A stretch of 64,000 bases of DNA from a bacterium D16-56 (GCA_003611875.1 RAYY01000007.1:99837-163836), one strand, 5' to 3'; shown: positions 40,535 through 50,357, numbered from the stretch's first letter. The notes: a model not told the origin generated them from the sequence alone. Program-made: numbers and translations.

Positions 40535-42478
40535 TTAATCCTTTGACATCTGTTCCTTAATATCCCCCCGCCTGTAAGCAGCTACCAGCTCCTTCAAATC
40601 CGCAATCCGCTCCTGCAGCTCGGCTCCTTTATCCGTATCTGCCACCATTACCCGGTTCTTCATCTTTTCTACAATGGATACCTTGGGCGTACTCTCCTTC
40701 TTCGGGTCAAAGGGCTTATGCTCTGCCAGAGCCAAATGATGAGAATTGTAAATCAAGGTATATCCTGCAATTCCTGTATGCCTCTGATATGCCTTAGAAA
40801 GCCCTCCGTCAATAATATACAGCCTTCCCCCTGCCTTCACCGGAGTCTCTCCGTCCTTGATTTTCACCGGAACATGGCCGTTGATAATATGAGTTCCTTC
40901 ACCGGAAAGCCCGAAATCTACCAGGATTCTCTCACACACCTCCACCTGGTGACTCAACTGATAATAGGGGTTCATCCGCTCCTTATGGGCCGCCTTATCC
41001 TCCACGAAATAATGCTCAAAGGTAGTCATCCGGTCCTTTCCGAATACTGGGGACTTGGCTCCGCACCAAAGGTACCACATCAAGTCTCTGGCCCTGCCCT
41101 TCTCCGGATCCTCCTCCTTCAGAAAATATGCCTTCTGAACCTGCTCCCCAATATAGTCCACCAAAGCCTTTCCGCTCAGAAGCCTCCCATCACAGTCCAT
41201 GGTCTCAAAGCTTCCGTCCTCTCTCATGGGAATACACCCATGATACAACAGATTCCCATTATAGCATTTGTACAAAGCTCCATTGGAATACAAGAAGCGG
41301 ATGTGCTTGTGAAGCAGGCCGCTGTGCTTAAAGGAAAGCGCCAATGTATGAAGAAGCTCCTGTTCTTCCTTTGTCAGCTTCAGCGGATCAGCCGGATCAA
41401 TGGTCGGGAAATCCATATCCAGCATAGGATGCTCCTTTCCTCCTATCATTACAATACCCTTCTTATAGTCCACTGCCTCCAAAAGCAGCCGATCCCTCAT
41501 CTCATATTCCGGATGGCGTTTAATGATCTGCCCCTCTACTTTAAACTGAATGACAGCAATCGCCTTATGCATCTTAGCCACCAATCCCGGGTCCACCACA
41601 TCATATATGTTTTCATCCAAGATCTTGGGGGTAAAGCGGCTGCACGGATCATCCTTATATACCCGTGCCGCAAACATAGAAAGCGGACGCAGATTAATCC
41701 CATAACCATCCTCCAGCACATCAAAGCTGTTATAGCTGATGGCAATCCTAAGCACATTGCAGACACATGCCTCATTCCCGGTAGCTGCCCCCATCCAGGA
41801 AATATCATGATTCCCCCACTGGATATCCACATCATGAAAACGCATCAGCTCGTCCATAATAATATCTGCCCGAGGCCCCCGATCAAAAATATCCCCGATA
41901 ATATGCAGGCTGTCAATCGTCAGATTCTGAATCAATACGCAAAGAGCTGCAATAAATGCATCAGCCACCTGCGTATCAATCACAGTATGAATGATCTCCT
42001 CATAGTATACCCGTTTATTCTCATCACTGTAATCCACATGCAGTAATTCGTCAATAATATAGGCAAATTCTTTAGGCATCTTCTTTCGAACCTTAGACCG
42101 GGTATATTTAGAAGAAACCTCTTTACAGATTCGAACCAGCCGATAAATGGTGATCCGCTGCCAGTCCTCTGTATTCCCGTCATTATGAGTTAGTCTTGCC
42201 AGATTCCGTTCCGGATAATAAATCAAATTTGCCAGCTCTACCTGTTCTGCCTCCGGAATAATATGTCCAAAGGTATCACGGATTTTCTCCCGGATAATTC
42301 CTGATGCGCTGCGGAGAAGATGGATAAACGCCTCATACTCACCATGAAGATCACTGAAAAAATATTCTGTTCCTTTCGGAAGCCCGCTGATAGCCATCAG
42401 GTTTATGATCTCACTGGATGCTGCCTTCACACTCGGATAATCTCTTGCCAATAATTTTAAATATGCCAAATCTCTCAT
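40535..42478 (-). CDS. fbp: Fructose-1,6-bisphosphatase, class III
   Basis: A 647-residue Firmicutes-type FBPase for gluconeogenesis, unrelated to class I/II enzymes and built on a calcineurin-like metallophosphatase core. Motifs: F-F-S-D-L-H-G-E-Y, I-I-G-D-I-F-D-R-G-P, W-G-N-H-D-I-S-W-M-G and I-N-G-H-V-P-V. The length is normal for the class. ATG 42478. The DUF1700 gene follows within 11 nt. Confidence 0.96.
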   Translation of the reverse strand: MRDLAYLKLLARDYPSVKAASSEIINLMAISGLPKGTEYFFSDLHGEYEAFIHLLRSASGIIREKIRDTFGHIIPEAEQVELANLIYYPERNLARLTHNDGNTEDWQRITIYRLVRICKEVSSKYTRSKVRKKMPKEFAYIIDELLHVDYSDENKRVYYEEIIHTVIDTQVADAFIAALCVLIQNLTIDSLHIIGDIFDRGPRADIIMDELMRFHDVDIQWGNHDISWMGAATGNEACVCNVLRIAISYNSFDVLEDGYGINLRPLSMFAARVYKDDPCSRFTPKILDENIYDVVDPGLVAKMHKAIAVIQFKVEGQIIKRHPEYEMRDRLLLEAVDYKKGIVMIGGKEHPMLDMDFPTIDPADPLKLTKEEQELLHTLALSFKHSGLLHKHIRFLYSNGALYKCYNGNLLYHGCIPMREDGSFETMDCDGRLLSGKALVDYIGEQVQKAYFLKEEDPEKGRARDLMWYLWCGAKSPVFGKDRMTTFEHYFVEDKAAHKERMNPYYQLSHQVEVCERILVDFGLSGEGTHIINGHVPVKIKDGETPVKAGGRLYIIDGGLSKAYQRHTGIAGYTLIYNSHHLALAEHKPFDPKKESTPKVSIVEKMKNRVMVADTDKGAELQERIADLKELVAAYRRGDIKEQMSKD

Positions 42479-42626
42479 ATCTGCCTCCCAAACATTTTAT
42501 AAGCTCTCCCAAAATACCCCTCTGCTGCTTCTTGACAGCTGCTTCTATAGTATCATATCTTTCCAATATTTCACAATGAATTTTTCATGAACTTTTCTCA
42601 TAGCTTTTCTCTTTTCAAAAAAAAGC

Positions 42627-42655
42627 TTGCCAAATTCCCTCTTATCGCTTATAAT
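42627..42655 (+). promoter_or_regulatory. Promoter of tRNA-Val
   Basis: TTGCCA (42627-42632), 17-nt spacer, TATAAT (42650-42655), about 9 nt before the tRNA. Confidence 0.8.
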
Positions 42656-42664
42656 AAGGGCCAT

Positions 42665-42737
42665 GGAGATATAGCTCAGCTGGGAGAGCATCTGCTTGAC
42701 GTGTAGAGGGTCGTAGGTTCGAGTCCTATTGTCTCCA
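42665..42737 (+). tRNA. tRNA-Val (anticodon GAC)
   Basis: 73 nt. Acceptor GGAGATA/TGTCTCC with A discriminator, anticodon arm TCTGC-TTGACGT-GTAGA. The only plus-strand tRNA in the window and the only one standing alone on that strand. Confidence 0.95.
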
Positions 42738-42777
42738 TTATCCGGTAGGATGTGTCTCCGGACCTTCTTATCGGATA

Positions 42778-42829
42778 CCCCCCCCCCCCAAAAAAAACGG
42801 GATTCTGCACTTGGCAGGATCCCTTTTTT
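42778..42829 (+). terminator. Terminator after tRNA-Val, preceded by a C12-A8 tract
   Basis: Twelve C then eight A (42778-42797), followed by the stem GGGATTCTGC-ACTTG-GCAGGATCCC (42799-42823) and six T. The homopolymers may vary in length or be a sequencing artefact. Confidence 0.8.
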
Positions 42830-42906
42830 CATAACGGTTCTCAATATCAAACGGTTATTGGGAGCTTTCAGTAACCCCTTATTCAAGATAATACTGCTCA
42901 AAATTC

Positions 42907-43005
42907 GTTACAGTTCACGGGGCGGGGAAAACCGGACGAAAATAGTCTTACAGGCAAGCATGACATCTGTTTTCCTCCATCTTTCCCCGCCCCGTGAACT
43001 GTAAC
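42907..43005. repeat. 99-bp element bounded by perfect 24-bp inverted repeats
   Basis: GTTACAGTTCACGGGGCGGG(GAAA) at 42907-42930 and its exact complement at 42982-43005, with a 51-bp centre that codes for nothing evident. The outer motif recurs at 24862-24879 and, in part, near 32410. It resembles a miniature inverted-repeat element or a large regulatory hairpin. It ends 25 nt before the MBL gene. Confidence 0.75.
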
Positions 43006-43029
43006 CAAAATTCTCAAAGGAGGTTCCCC

Positions 43030-43836
43030 ATGGAACAGCTATATGTATTCGGCACAGGCAATGCTGCCGTCACCCACTGCTACAACACATGCTTTGGAAT
43101 CCGCGACAACTCCAACCGCTTTTTTATGGTAGACGCCGGTGGCGGCAATGGAATTCTCAGGATTCTTGAGGATATGAAGATTCCCTTTGAACAGATCCAC
43201 GACATTTTTATCACCCATGAACATACCGACCATATTTTGGGCATTGTTTGGATGGTACGCTTTATTGCCACACGCATTAAGACCGGCCTATATGACGGGG
43301 ACCTGAATATTTATTGCCATGAGGATCTGGCTCCTGTCGTGGACACCATCTGCCGTCTGACCATTCAGAACAAGCTTTACCAATTGATTGGAGACCGCAT
43401 TCACCTGGTTCCGGTTCATGACGGGGAAACCCTTCCTATCCTGAATTATGATGTAACATTTTTTGACATTCACTCCACAAAAGCACGGCAATTCGGCTTT
43501 ACCACTCTCCTGGAAAATCATCGCCGCCTAACCTGCGCCGGCGATGAGCCTTATAATCCTGTCTGCCGTCCTTTTGTAGAGGGAAGCGACTGGCTCCTTC
43601 ATGAGGCATTTTGCCTGTACAGTGAACGGGAAATCTTTAAACCCTACGAAAAACACCACAGCACGGTCAAAGACGCCTGTGAGCTTGCCAGCGAGCTTCA
43701 GATTCCTAATCTGGTTCTGTGGCATACCGAAGACCGTTCCATTAACAGCCGTAAAAAGCGGTACCTGGCAGAAGGAATCCAATACTACAACGGTAATCTG
43801 TATGTACCAGATGACCAGGAGATTTTGAACCTGTAA
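43030..43836 (+). CDS. Metallo-beta-lactamase-fold hydrolase, RNase Z-like
   Basis: A 268-residue MBL-fold protein with the zinc motif T-H-E-H-T-D-H-I-L-G, an Asp/His pair further on (A-G-D-E-P, and L-W-H-T-E-D near the C-terminus) and the G-T-G-N-A start seen in the RNase Z/arylsulfatase branch. It has no flexible arm, so tRNA 3' processing is doubtful; phosphodiesterase or sulfatase-type activity are alternatives. AAAGGAGG lies 6 nt before ATG 43030. The 24-bp inverted repeat lies directly upstream and may shape its expression. Confidence 0.85.
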   Translation: MEQLYVFGTGNAAVTHCYNTCFGIRDNSNRFFMVDAGGGNGILRILEDMKIPFEQIHDIFITHEHTDHILGIVWMVRFIATRIKTGLYDGDLNIYCHEDLAPVVDTICRLTIQNKLYQLIGDRIHLVPVHDGETLPILNYDVTFFDIHSTKARQFGFTTLLENHRRLTCAGDEPYNPVCRPFVEGSDWLLHEAFCLYSEREIFKPYEKHHSTVKDACELASELQIPNLVLWHTEDRSINSRKKRYLAEGIQYYNGNLYVPDDQEILNL

Positions 43837-44194
43837 TACAGTACAAAACACATCACACTCAGTCCGTCGCAGCACTGCCGACTGCAGCATTGGTTGAAAT
43901 TACCCCAATCCTGCAGGACGGCAGTTCTGATTTTCTGTGATAATCACCTTTTCTCTCCGCATATACATACCTATAACACATTAACAATCTTAAAACAGGT
44001 TATACTAGTACAGCTTTGCCTAAATTCCGGTGAATCAATCACCCTCTATCAGCGCCCTTAAGCACACCTGCGAAGCCAGTCGCAGGCTCCACTACACCGT
44101 CGCTTCGCAGACAAAAGATGACACCGATATCAAGCAATTTATTCACCGAAATTTAAGCAATGCTGTATTAGATCATAAAAATGGAGGAACTCCA
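43837..44194. other. Intergenic region with two hairpins
   Basis: 358 nt without a supported gene. An imperfect inverted repeat at 43874-43925 (ACTGCCG-ACTGCAG ... CTGCAG-GACGGCAGT) may end the MBL transcript. TGCGAAGC ... GCTTCGCA (44069-44109) lies in the probable leader of the M23 gene. No known riboswitch was recognised. Confidence 0.45.
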
Positions 44195-45298
44195 ATGAAA
44201 CTGCATCATTCCTGCCGCCCCCACACATTAAAAGCAGCTCCCCTGCTGGTTGTTGCGGAAATCCTGATTCTGTTTGTCCTGATTTTCAGGCTCCTTCCAT
44301 CCTCTCCTCCTATTGCTGAGGAGGCATCTTCTTCCGTCACGACCGCAAGTGATTCCATTCCCAATGGCTTTATCAAATGGGTTGATTTTAATGTAACTGC
44401 CGATGCCATGCGTCAGGCATTACGCCTTGATGTAGACAGCTATAACCAGACTCCTCACTTAAACTGGCTGGAGCTTCTGGCCTTCCTGGGTGCCCGCTAT
44501 GGCGGAGATTTCTCCCATTACCAGGCTTCGGATATGGATAACCTTGCTCAAAAGCTGAATGAAGGCGCCTCTATGGACGAATTGACCAAAGATATGAAAT
44601 ACTATTCCTATTATCTGGAAGCCTACAGCGCGGTTCTGGGAGGAATGGTAGGAACCTACGAAATCCAAATCCCCGATGAATCCTTCGGAGAGCCAAAATG
44701 GGTTACAAAATATGGACTGAAATCCTTCTCCCCTATTGCCAAAAACTATCCCTATAATGATTTTGACGACTTCGGTGTTTCCCGCAGCTACGGCTTCAAA
44801 CGCCAGCATCTGGGCCATGACCTTATGGGGCAGGTGGGAACTCCCGTAATCGCAGTCGAATCCGGTTATGTTGAAGCAATAGGCTGGAACCAATACGGCG
44901 GCTGGCGGTTAGGCATCCGCAGTTTTGACAAAAAACGCTATTATTACTATGCTCATCTCAGAAAAAACTATCCCTACCACAAAACACTGCAGGAAGGCAG
45001 CTATGTCCAGGCAGGAGATGTAATCGGCTATCTGGGACGTACTGGTTACAGCCCCACGGAAAATACCAACAACATTGACCAGCCGCACCTGCATTTTGGG
45101 ATGCAGCTCATCTTTGATGAATCACAAAAGGAGGGAAATAACGAAATTTGGATCAACTGCTATGAAATCACCAAATTCCTTACCATGAACCGATCCGAAA
45201 CCATCAAAAACCAGGAAACGAAAGAATATTATCGGGTTTACCAAATGAAAGACCCCGCCGTTCCCGGCGGGGCCAACAGTCAGATGATTGAAAACTAA
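44195..45298 (+). CDS. Membrane-anchored M23 family metallopeptidase
   Basis: A 367-residue protein with one N-terminal transmembrane anchor (about 12-36), a helical region (about 60-150), and an M23/LytM domain (about 205-320). The zinc ligands are visible in G-H-D-L-M-G and in P-H-L-H-F-G. It should cut peptide cross-links in peptidoglycan outside the cell, or act as an activator. ATG 44195 has a GGAGG site; the longer frame upstream lacks one. Its last codons contain a GC-rich hairpin (45253-45273) and its stop overlaps the convergent gene by 4 nt. Confidence 0.92.
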   Translation: MKLHHSCRPHTLKAAPLLVVAEILILFVLIFRLLPSSPPIAEEASSSVTTASDSIPNGFIKWVDFNVTADAMRQALRLDVDSYNQTPHLNWLELLAFLGARYGGDFSHYQASDMDNLAQKLNEGASMDELTKDMKYYSYYLEAYSAVLGGMVGTYEIQIPDESFGEPKWVTKYGLKSFSPIAKNYPYNDFDDFGVSRSYGFKRQHLGHDLMGQVGTPVIAVESGYVEAIGWNQYGGWRLGIRSFDKKRYYYYAHLRKNYPYHKTLQEGSYVQAGDVIGYLGRTGYSPTENTNNIDQPHLHFGMQLIFDESQKEGNNEIWINCYEITKFLTMNRSETIKNQETKEYYRVYQMKDPAVPGGANSQMIEN

Positions 45299-46275
45299 TG
45301 ATTCTTTAAATGGCCGCTGTCATCCAAAAGATAACCATCCGGGGTAGTGGTATTCTTGAGCATTGCCCCGGTTTGATCGTCCAGATAATACTTCTCCCCA
45401 TTCCACTCAATCCATCCTGTAACCATATAACCTTCTTCATCAAAAAAATACCACTGCTTATCAATTAATTCCCAATCATTTTTTGTGTAGGTTCCATCGT
45501 CATGCTCATACCACCATCTCTCGTCTGTTATCTTCCATTTTCCCTTTACAGGAAGTCCCGGAGCCGTGCCGTTGCGGATGGCATCTGCCATATCAGCAGA
45601 TATGGTAATCACCTCTGATTCCATCCATTTCCCCTTACTCTCCGTATTTTTTTTATTGACAGCCCGAACCTTCACACGATAAGAGCCTGGCTTACTCATC
45701 TGAGTAGTATAATCATAATAAACCTGATCCGTAGTCTGATAGACCGGCCCAACCCCTGTGTCATTACGGTACAAGCGCAGCTCATAGGAACCAGCGCCCT
45801 GTATCGCATCCCAGCTGGCATAACCTCCGTCTGTCAGCACCACCTCCGTCTCTGCCCCCAGCATCTCTTTCATGGGAGTAAGCTTTACCTGAAGCTTCAA
45901 AGTTTCCTTATTGTCCTGGGTAGCTGCCCTTACATACGTTGCACCGGTCAGTTTGACAGCGCTGGCCTTTGTCAGGGAAAAATAATAGCCGTCATCCGCA
46001 CTTAAATAGATGATAATTTCCGGAACATCATCCTCCATCCACTCGAATCCAACATTTTCAATCTCATAATAATCAAAGGAATAATACTTTCCCCGAGTCG
46101 TAATCTCTATTTCCTCATCACCATACCGTTCTCCCAATTCAATATGGGATTCCACATCTATGCTGACCGAACTGATCTTTTTTCTTTTTACAGCAGCAAA
46201 GGAAGGAACAGCTATTATCCCTGCCATTGCTGCTGTAACAAAGAATATTCCACATATTTTTTTCCAATTATACAC
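45295..46275 (-). CDS. Secreted protein with cell-wall-binding repeats
   Basis: A 326-residue exported protein. The GTG at 46275 is chosen as start because AGGGGG lies ~10 nt ahead and translation then opens with a standard signal peptide (W-K-K-I-C-G-I-F-F ... P-S-F-A-A). Two beta-rich segments (about 30-225) follow, the second like a fibronectin-type domain (W-D-A-I-Q-G-A-G-S-Y-E-L-R-L-Y). The C-terminal ~85 residues are Trp/Tyr/Gly cell-wall-binding repeats ending in N-T-T-T-P-D-G-Y, shared with the protein at 26670-27320. Convergent with the M23 gene. Function not known. Confidence 0.85.
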   Translation of the reverse strand: MYNWKKICGIFFVTAAMAGIIAVPSFAAVKRKKISSVSIDVESHIELGERYGDEEIEITTRGKYYSFDYYEIENVGFEWMEDDVPEIIIYLSADDGYYFSLTKASAVKLTGATYVRAATQDNKETLKLQVKLTPMKEMLGAETEVVLTDGGYASWDAIQGAGSYELRLYRNDTGVGPVYQTTDQVYYDYTTQMSKPGSYRVKVRAVNKKNTESKGKWMESEVITISADMADAIRNGTAPGLPVKGKWKITDERWWYEHDDGTYTKNDWELIDKQWYFFDEEGYMVTGWIEWNGEKYYLDDQTGAMLKNTTTPDGYLLDDSGHLKNH

Positions 46276-46531
46276 TTGTGATCTATCCCCCTTTTGGTAC
46301 ATTTTCAATTCACAATATTGATTATCGAAATAGCTGTATATTTTACTATTTCAGAATCATTTCCAGCCATCTGGCAAAAAATCCGTATGTTCTTCTCTAT
46401 AACTGTATTACAAACCAGCCTCTGTGTCAATAAAATGGCGCAAACCGCATATAGAAAGGTATAAAATGTAATTGTCTGTCAGCCAGTTTCATAATCCCAA
46501 ACTGCTGCAATACCAGATTTTTGGTCAAAAA

Positions 46532-46575
46532 ATGCCCGAAATCCACCTTTTATTTCTAAAATGAATTTCAGGCAT
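46532..46575 (-). terminator. Terminator of rny
   Basis: ATGCCCGAAAT (46532-46542) pairs with ATTTCAGGCAT (46565-46575); the minus-strand transcript then runs into a U-tract (46532-46527). Confidence 0.75.
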
Positions 46576-46592
46576 CCTTTTTTATTCAAAAA

Positions 46593-48176
46593 TCATTTGG
46601 CATAATCTGTTGCTCGGGACTCACGAATCACATTAACCTTGATCTGTCCTGGATAATCCAGCTCATTCTCAATGCGTTTAGAAATCTCGTGGGCCATCAA
46701 AATCATATCATCATCACTCACTTGCTCCGGAATTACCATAATGCGTACTTCCCGGCCTGCCTGAATGGCAAAAGATTTATCCACTCCCTTAAAGGAATTC
46801 GTAATATCTTCAAGCTGTTTCAATCTGTTTGTATATGTTTCCAGAGTTTCCCTTCTTGCACCAGGTCTTGCAGCTGATATCGTATCAGCAGCCTGAATAA
46901 TACATGCAATCAGGCTCTGCGGCTCAACATCGCCATGATGGGATTCCACGGAATTAATCACAATCGCCGACTCTTTATACTTTCTGCACAAGTCAGCGCC
47001 TAACTGAACGTGAGACCCTTCCATCTCATGGTCAATGGATTTACCTATGTCATGTAACAAACCGGCTCGTTTTGCCAAACGGACATCCACTCCCACCTCA
47101 GCAGCAAGAAGACCTGCCAGCTGAGCAACCTCCATGGAATGCTTTAAGGCATTCTGTCCGTAACTGGTCCTGAATTTCATCTTTCCTAAAAGCTTTACTA
47201 ATTCTGGATGGATACCATGAATCCCCACTTCAAGGGTGGCAGCCTCTCCATCCTCCCGCATGTTAGCTTCTACTTCTTTCTGCGCTTTCTCAACCATTTC
47301 CTCGATCCTGGCCGGATGTATTCGTCCGTCTACAATCAGACGTTCCAGAGCAATTCTGGCAATCTCCCGCCGAATCGGGTCAAATCCTGACAACACAACC
47401 GCCTCCGGAGTATCATCAATAATCAGCTCCACGCCGGTCATGGTCTCCAAAGTACGAATATTTCTTCCTTCGCGGCCAATAATCCGCCCCTTCATCTCAT
47501 CACTGGGAAGCTGTACCACAGAAACAGTAGTCTCTGCCACATGATCCGCTGCACAGCGCTGGATGGCAGTCACCACATAATCCCTGGCCTTCTTGTCCGC
47601 CTCTTCCCTTGCCTTGTTTTCCAAGTCTTTGACCAGGCGGGCAGTATCATGTTTTACTTCCTCCTCCACTGACTTCAGCAGATATTCCTTCGCCTGCTCT
47701 GTGGTAAGACCTGAAATTCTTTCCAATTCCTGCATTCCCCTGTCGTACAGAGTTTCCACTTCTGCACTCCGTTTGTTCAGGGCTTCCTCCCGGGCGGCAA
47801 TACCTGCCTCCCTCTTTTCCATGTTTTCCGCTTTTTTGTCTAAATTTTCTTCCTTACTCAGTACACGTCTTTCATAACGCTGAAGCTCCGCTCGCCTTTC
47901 TTTTGTTTCTTTATCCAGCTCATTCTTAGTCTTTAAAGACTCTTCCTTCGCCTCCAGGAGAGCTTCTCGCTTCTTTGTCTCTGCCGTCTTTAGCGCTTCA
48001 TCTATTATTTCCCTGGCTTTTTCCTCTGCGGTTCCAACCTTGCTCTCATACGTTTTGATCCGGTGGTTGATCGCGAGCTTCCAGATAATAAATGCCACAA
48101 CTATCAGCACAACAACAAAAGCAAGCAAAATCACTGCTGCTGTCATCATACTGATTGACATCGCTGTTCTTGACAC
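46593..48176 (-). CDS. rny: Ribonuclease Y
   Basis: A 527-residue endoribonuclease that starts decay of many mRNAs in Firmicutes. It has an N-terminal transmembrane helix (about 13-33), a long coiled coil (about 35-185), a KH RNA-binding domain (about 210-280, with [12 protein letters not shown]) and an HD domain (about 340-435) with L-L-H-D-I-G-K. Length and layout are normal. The start is GTG at 48176, 7 nt after AAGGAGG. It has its own promoter and lies downstream of recA-recX. Confidence 0.97.
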   Translation of the reverse strand: MSRTAMSISMMTAAVILLAFVVVLIVVAFIIWKLAINHRIKTYESKVGTAEEKAREIIDEALKTAETKKREALLEAKEESLKTKNELDKETKERRAELQRYERRVLSKEENLDKKAENMEKREAGIAAREEALNKRSAEVETLYDRGMQELERISGLTTEQAKEYLLKSVEEEVKHDTARLVKDLENKAREEADKKARDYVVTAIQRCAADHVAETTVSVVQLPSDEMKGRIIGREGRNIRTLETMTGVELIIDDTPEAVVLSGFDPIRREIARIALERLIVDGRIHPARIEEMVEKAQKEVEANMREDGEAATLEVGIHGIHPELVKLLGKMKFRTSYGQNALKHSMEVAQLAGLLAAEVGVDVRLAKRAGLLHDIGKSIDHEMEGSHVQLGADLCRKYKESAIVINSVESHHGDVEPQSLIACIIQAADTISAARPGARRETLETYTNRLKQLEDITNSFKGVDKSFAIQAGREVRIMVIPEQVSDDDMILMAHEISKRIENELDYPGQIKVNVIRESRATDYAK

Positions 48177-48225
48177 AGGAGCACCTCCTTATTTAGTTTT
48201 CATTGTACAAAGATACAACATCTCA

Positions 48226-48254
48226 ATTTTAAACTGTTTTGTGCACTATGTCAA
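48226..48254 (-). promoter_or_regulatory. Promoter of rny
   Basis: Minus-strand TTGACA (48254-48249), 17-nt spacer, TAAAAT (48231-48226), between recX and rny. Confidence 0.8.
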
Positions 48255-48312
48255 GTATAATAACGGCTTTTCGGATACAGTTCTCCGTAGACAATCTCCT
48301 GCTAAAGACGGC

Positions 48313-48831
48313 CTAGCCTTCCGCCAGCAAGCGATCCTCCTGTTCCTCATGCATCCTCTCCGTGGCTCTGCGAATTGCCTCATAGGAATATCCCCTGCGC
48401 CCCAGAGCAGCAGTCAGCCTGCGATATTGCCCCCATTCTACTGGTTCCCCCGGCTCATATCCCTTTTTCCTGAGCCACTGGACAATCTGAGCTTCCTCGT
48501 CCACCGGCATGACTGCCATCTCCGCGTCAATCAGCTCCTCGTCCACACCTTTTTGCTCCAGCTCGGCGCGAATCCTGCGAATACTTTTGCGGGAGGAGTA
48601 AGTGCGAATGTACTTTCGCACATATTCCCTGTCATCCACATAATGATATTCTTCTAAAAACGCCATGGTTTCTTCTATTTCTTCCGGCTGGTATTCCCTC
48701 TCTCTCAGCTTTTGCCGCATCTCCCCAGCAGTTTTATCCGATCTTTCCAGAAGATAAAGGGCACAGTCCCGAACTGGTCTGGGCTTTTTCACCCGCCTGG
48801 CTGCCTGCTTCTCTTGTCTCTGGTCATTCAT
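48313..48831 (-). CDS. recX: Regulatory protein RecX
   Basis: A 172-residue RecX, a helical-repeat protein that binds RecA filaments and limits recombinase activity. Family features include [19 protein letters not shown], the [13 protein letters not shown] motif and the [10 protein letters not shown] end. The start overlaps recA by 8 nt, so recA and recX are coupled and both fall under the LexA box upstream. Confidence 0.93.
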   Translation of the reverse strand: MNDQRQEKQAARRVKKPRPVRDCALYLLERSDKTAGEMRQKLREREYQPEEIEETMAFLEEYHYVDDREYVRKYIRTYSSRKSIRRIRAELEQKGVDEELIDAEMAVMPVDEEAQIVQWLRKKGYEPGEPVEWGQYRRLTAALGRRGYSYEAIRRATERMHEEQEDRLLAEG

Positions 48832-49972
48832 CCTTTTTCTTCTTCTCCTCTGACGGCGCTGCTTCTTTTAATACTTCTTCCTTTGATGCTGCCCTCTTTG
48901 GCGCCGCTTCCTTTGATGCCACTCCTTTTGATGCCGTTTCCTTTGGTTCTGCTTCCTCCACAGGCCCTACTACATCTCCCTGCAGTCCATAATGCTCTCG
49001 CACCTTGCGTTCTATCTCTGCACAAACTGCCGGATTCTCCCGCAAATATCCTTTGGCATTCTCCCTGCCCTGCCCGATCTTTGCTCCGTTATAAGCATAC
49101 CATGCGCCGCTTTTCTCCACAATATTTTCTTTTGCCGCCAAATCCAGAATATCCGCTTCCCGGGAAATCCCCTGACCAAACATAATATCAAACTCTGCTT
49201 CCTTAAAGGGCGGTGCAATCTTATTCTTTACCACTTTCACACATACATGATTGCCGATCATCTCTCCTGCCTGCTTTAAGATCTCCTTCCGCCGCACATC
49301 CAAACGCACAGAAGAATAAAACTTCAGCGCACGGCCTCCTGTGGTCGTCTCCGGATTGCCGAACATCACCCCCACCTTCTCACGAAGCTGGTTGATAAAA
49401 ATCACGGAGCAATTCGACTTGCTGATCACGCCTGTCAGCTTTCTTAATGCCTGAGACATAAGCCTTGCCTGCAGGCCCACATGGGAATCCCCCATCTCAC
49501 CGTCAATCTCCGCCTTGGGAACCAGCGCTGCCACTGAGTCCACAATCACAATATCCACTGCTCCGGAACGAACCATGGTCTCTGTAATCTCCAGTGCCTG
49601 TTCTCCGTTGTCCGGCTGGGAAATGTACAGATTGTCAATATCCACTCCGATATTCTTGGCATATACCGGATCCAGCGCATGCTCTGCATCAATAAATCCT
49701 GCTATTCCGTTCCGTTTCTGAACCTCCGCTACCATATGGAGCGCTACCGTGGTTTTACCGCTGGACTCTGGCCCATAGATCTCAATCACCCGTCCTTTCG
49801 GCACACCGCCAAGTCCCAGGGCTATATCCAGGCTGAGAGAACCTGTAGGTACCGTCTCCACATTCATATTCTTTCCGGAATCTCCCAGCTTCATAATAGA
49901 ACCTTTTCCATAGGATTTCTCTATCTGTGTAATGGCAGCGTCCAATGCTTTTAACTTGTCATCCTTATTCAT
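48824..49972 (-). CDS. recA: Recombinase A with basic repetitive C-terminal tail
   Basis: A 382-residue RecA for homologous recombination and SOS induction. It has Walker [10 protein letters not shown], Walker B region [12 protein letters not shown] and L2-loop F-I-N-Q-L-R-E-K. The conserved part ends near residue 335. The last ~45 residues are a low-complexity Ala/Lys/Glu tail with repeated A-S-K-E/A-P-K-type units and a final K-K-K-K, longer and more basic than the usual short acidic tail. ATG 49972 follows GGAGG. A LexA box lies in the leader. Confidence 0.97.
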   Translation of the reverse strand: MNKDDKLKALDAAITQIEKSYGKGSIMKLGDSGKNMNVETVPTGSLSLDIALGLGGVPKGRVIEIYGPESSGKTTVALHMVAEVQKRNGIAGFIDAEHALDPVYAKNIGVDIDNLYISQPDNGEQALEITETMVRSGAVDIVIVDSVAALVPKAEIDGEMGDSHVGLQARLMSQALRKLTGVISKSNCSVIFINQLREKVGVMFGNPETTTGGRALKFYSSVRLDVRRKEILKQAGEMIGNHVCVKVVKNKIAPPFKEAEFDIMFGQGISREADILDLAAKENIVEKSGAWYAYNGAKIGQGRENAKGYLRENPAVCAEIERKVREHYGLQGDVVGPVEEAEPKETASKGVASKEAAPKRAASKEEVLKEAAPSEEKKKKDE

Positions 49973-49985
49973 ATTACCCTCCACA

Positions 49986-49999
49986 CGAACAAATGTTCT
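49986..49999. promoter_or_regulatory. LexA (SOS) box in front of recA
   Basis: CGAAC-AAAT-GTTCT matches the Gram-positive SOS box CGAACNNNNGTTCG in all but the last base. It lies between the -10 box and the recA start. Confidence 0.85.
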
Positions 50000-50011
50000 C
50001 TTTCTGTTTTT

Positions 50012-50040
50012 ATCATAGTACATTCTTCTGGAAATGTCAA
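50012..50040 (-). promoter_or_regulatory. Promoter of recA-recX
   Basis: Minus-strand TTGACA (50040-50035), 17-nt spacer, TATGAT (50017-50012). Confidence 0.8.
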
Positions 50041-50357
50041 CTTATTTTTACGGCAAATACTGATTTCAGCAATGATTTCTTTTCTGCAATGGCATCACTC
50101 TCCTTTTTCTATCATAATCTGCTTTCCTCCCAATATCAAACCGCAATATAATGGAATTCTGGCGACATGCCGGATAAAAGGCGGAACCGCCTTTGAATCA
50201 CTTCTTAAACTATACCACAGCCTGATGGCCGATGTCAAATAGGAAAATCATTTCTCGTCCTGATCTTATGTTGCCTGTACCGGGACAGGCCCACTCCTGC
50301 TCAATCGTCAGACAAAAAATCCCTTGGCAGCCTTCACCTGTCGGCCTAAAATAAAAT
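50041..50357. other. Intergenic region upstream of recA
   Basis: About 310 nt without a supported gene. The only clear structure is a small perfect hairpin AAAGGCGG-AA-CCGCCTTT (50177-50194). It does not look like 6S RNA, SRP RNA or another RNA I can name. Confidence 0.4.

Noticed and set aside
40718..42046. 442-codon plus-strand frame
   Set aside because: Antisense shadow of fbp; composition rich in His/Ile/Leu without domain motifs.
42545..42901. Minus-strand frame antisense to tRNA-Val
   Set aside because: The similarity to annotated hypothetical peptides comes from the tRNA sequence itself.
50041..50357. Possible structured RNA (6S-like) upstream of recA
   Set aside because: Only one small palindrome; no long bulged hairpin or conserved 6S features.
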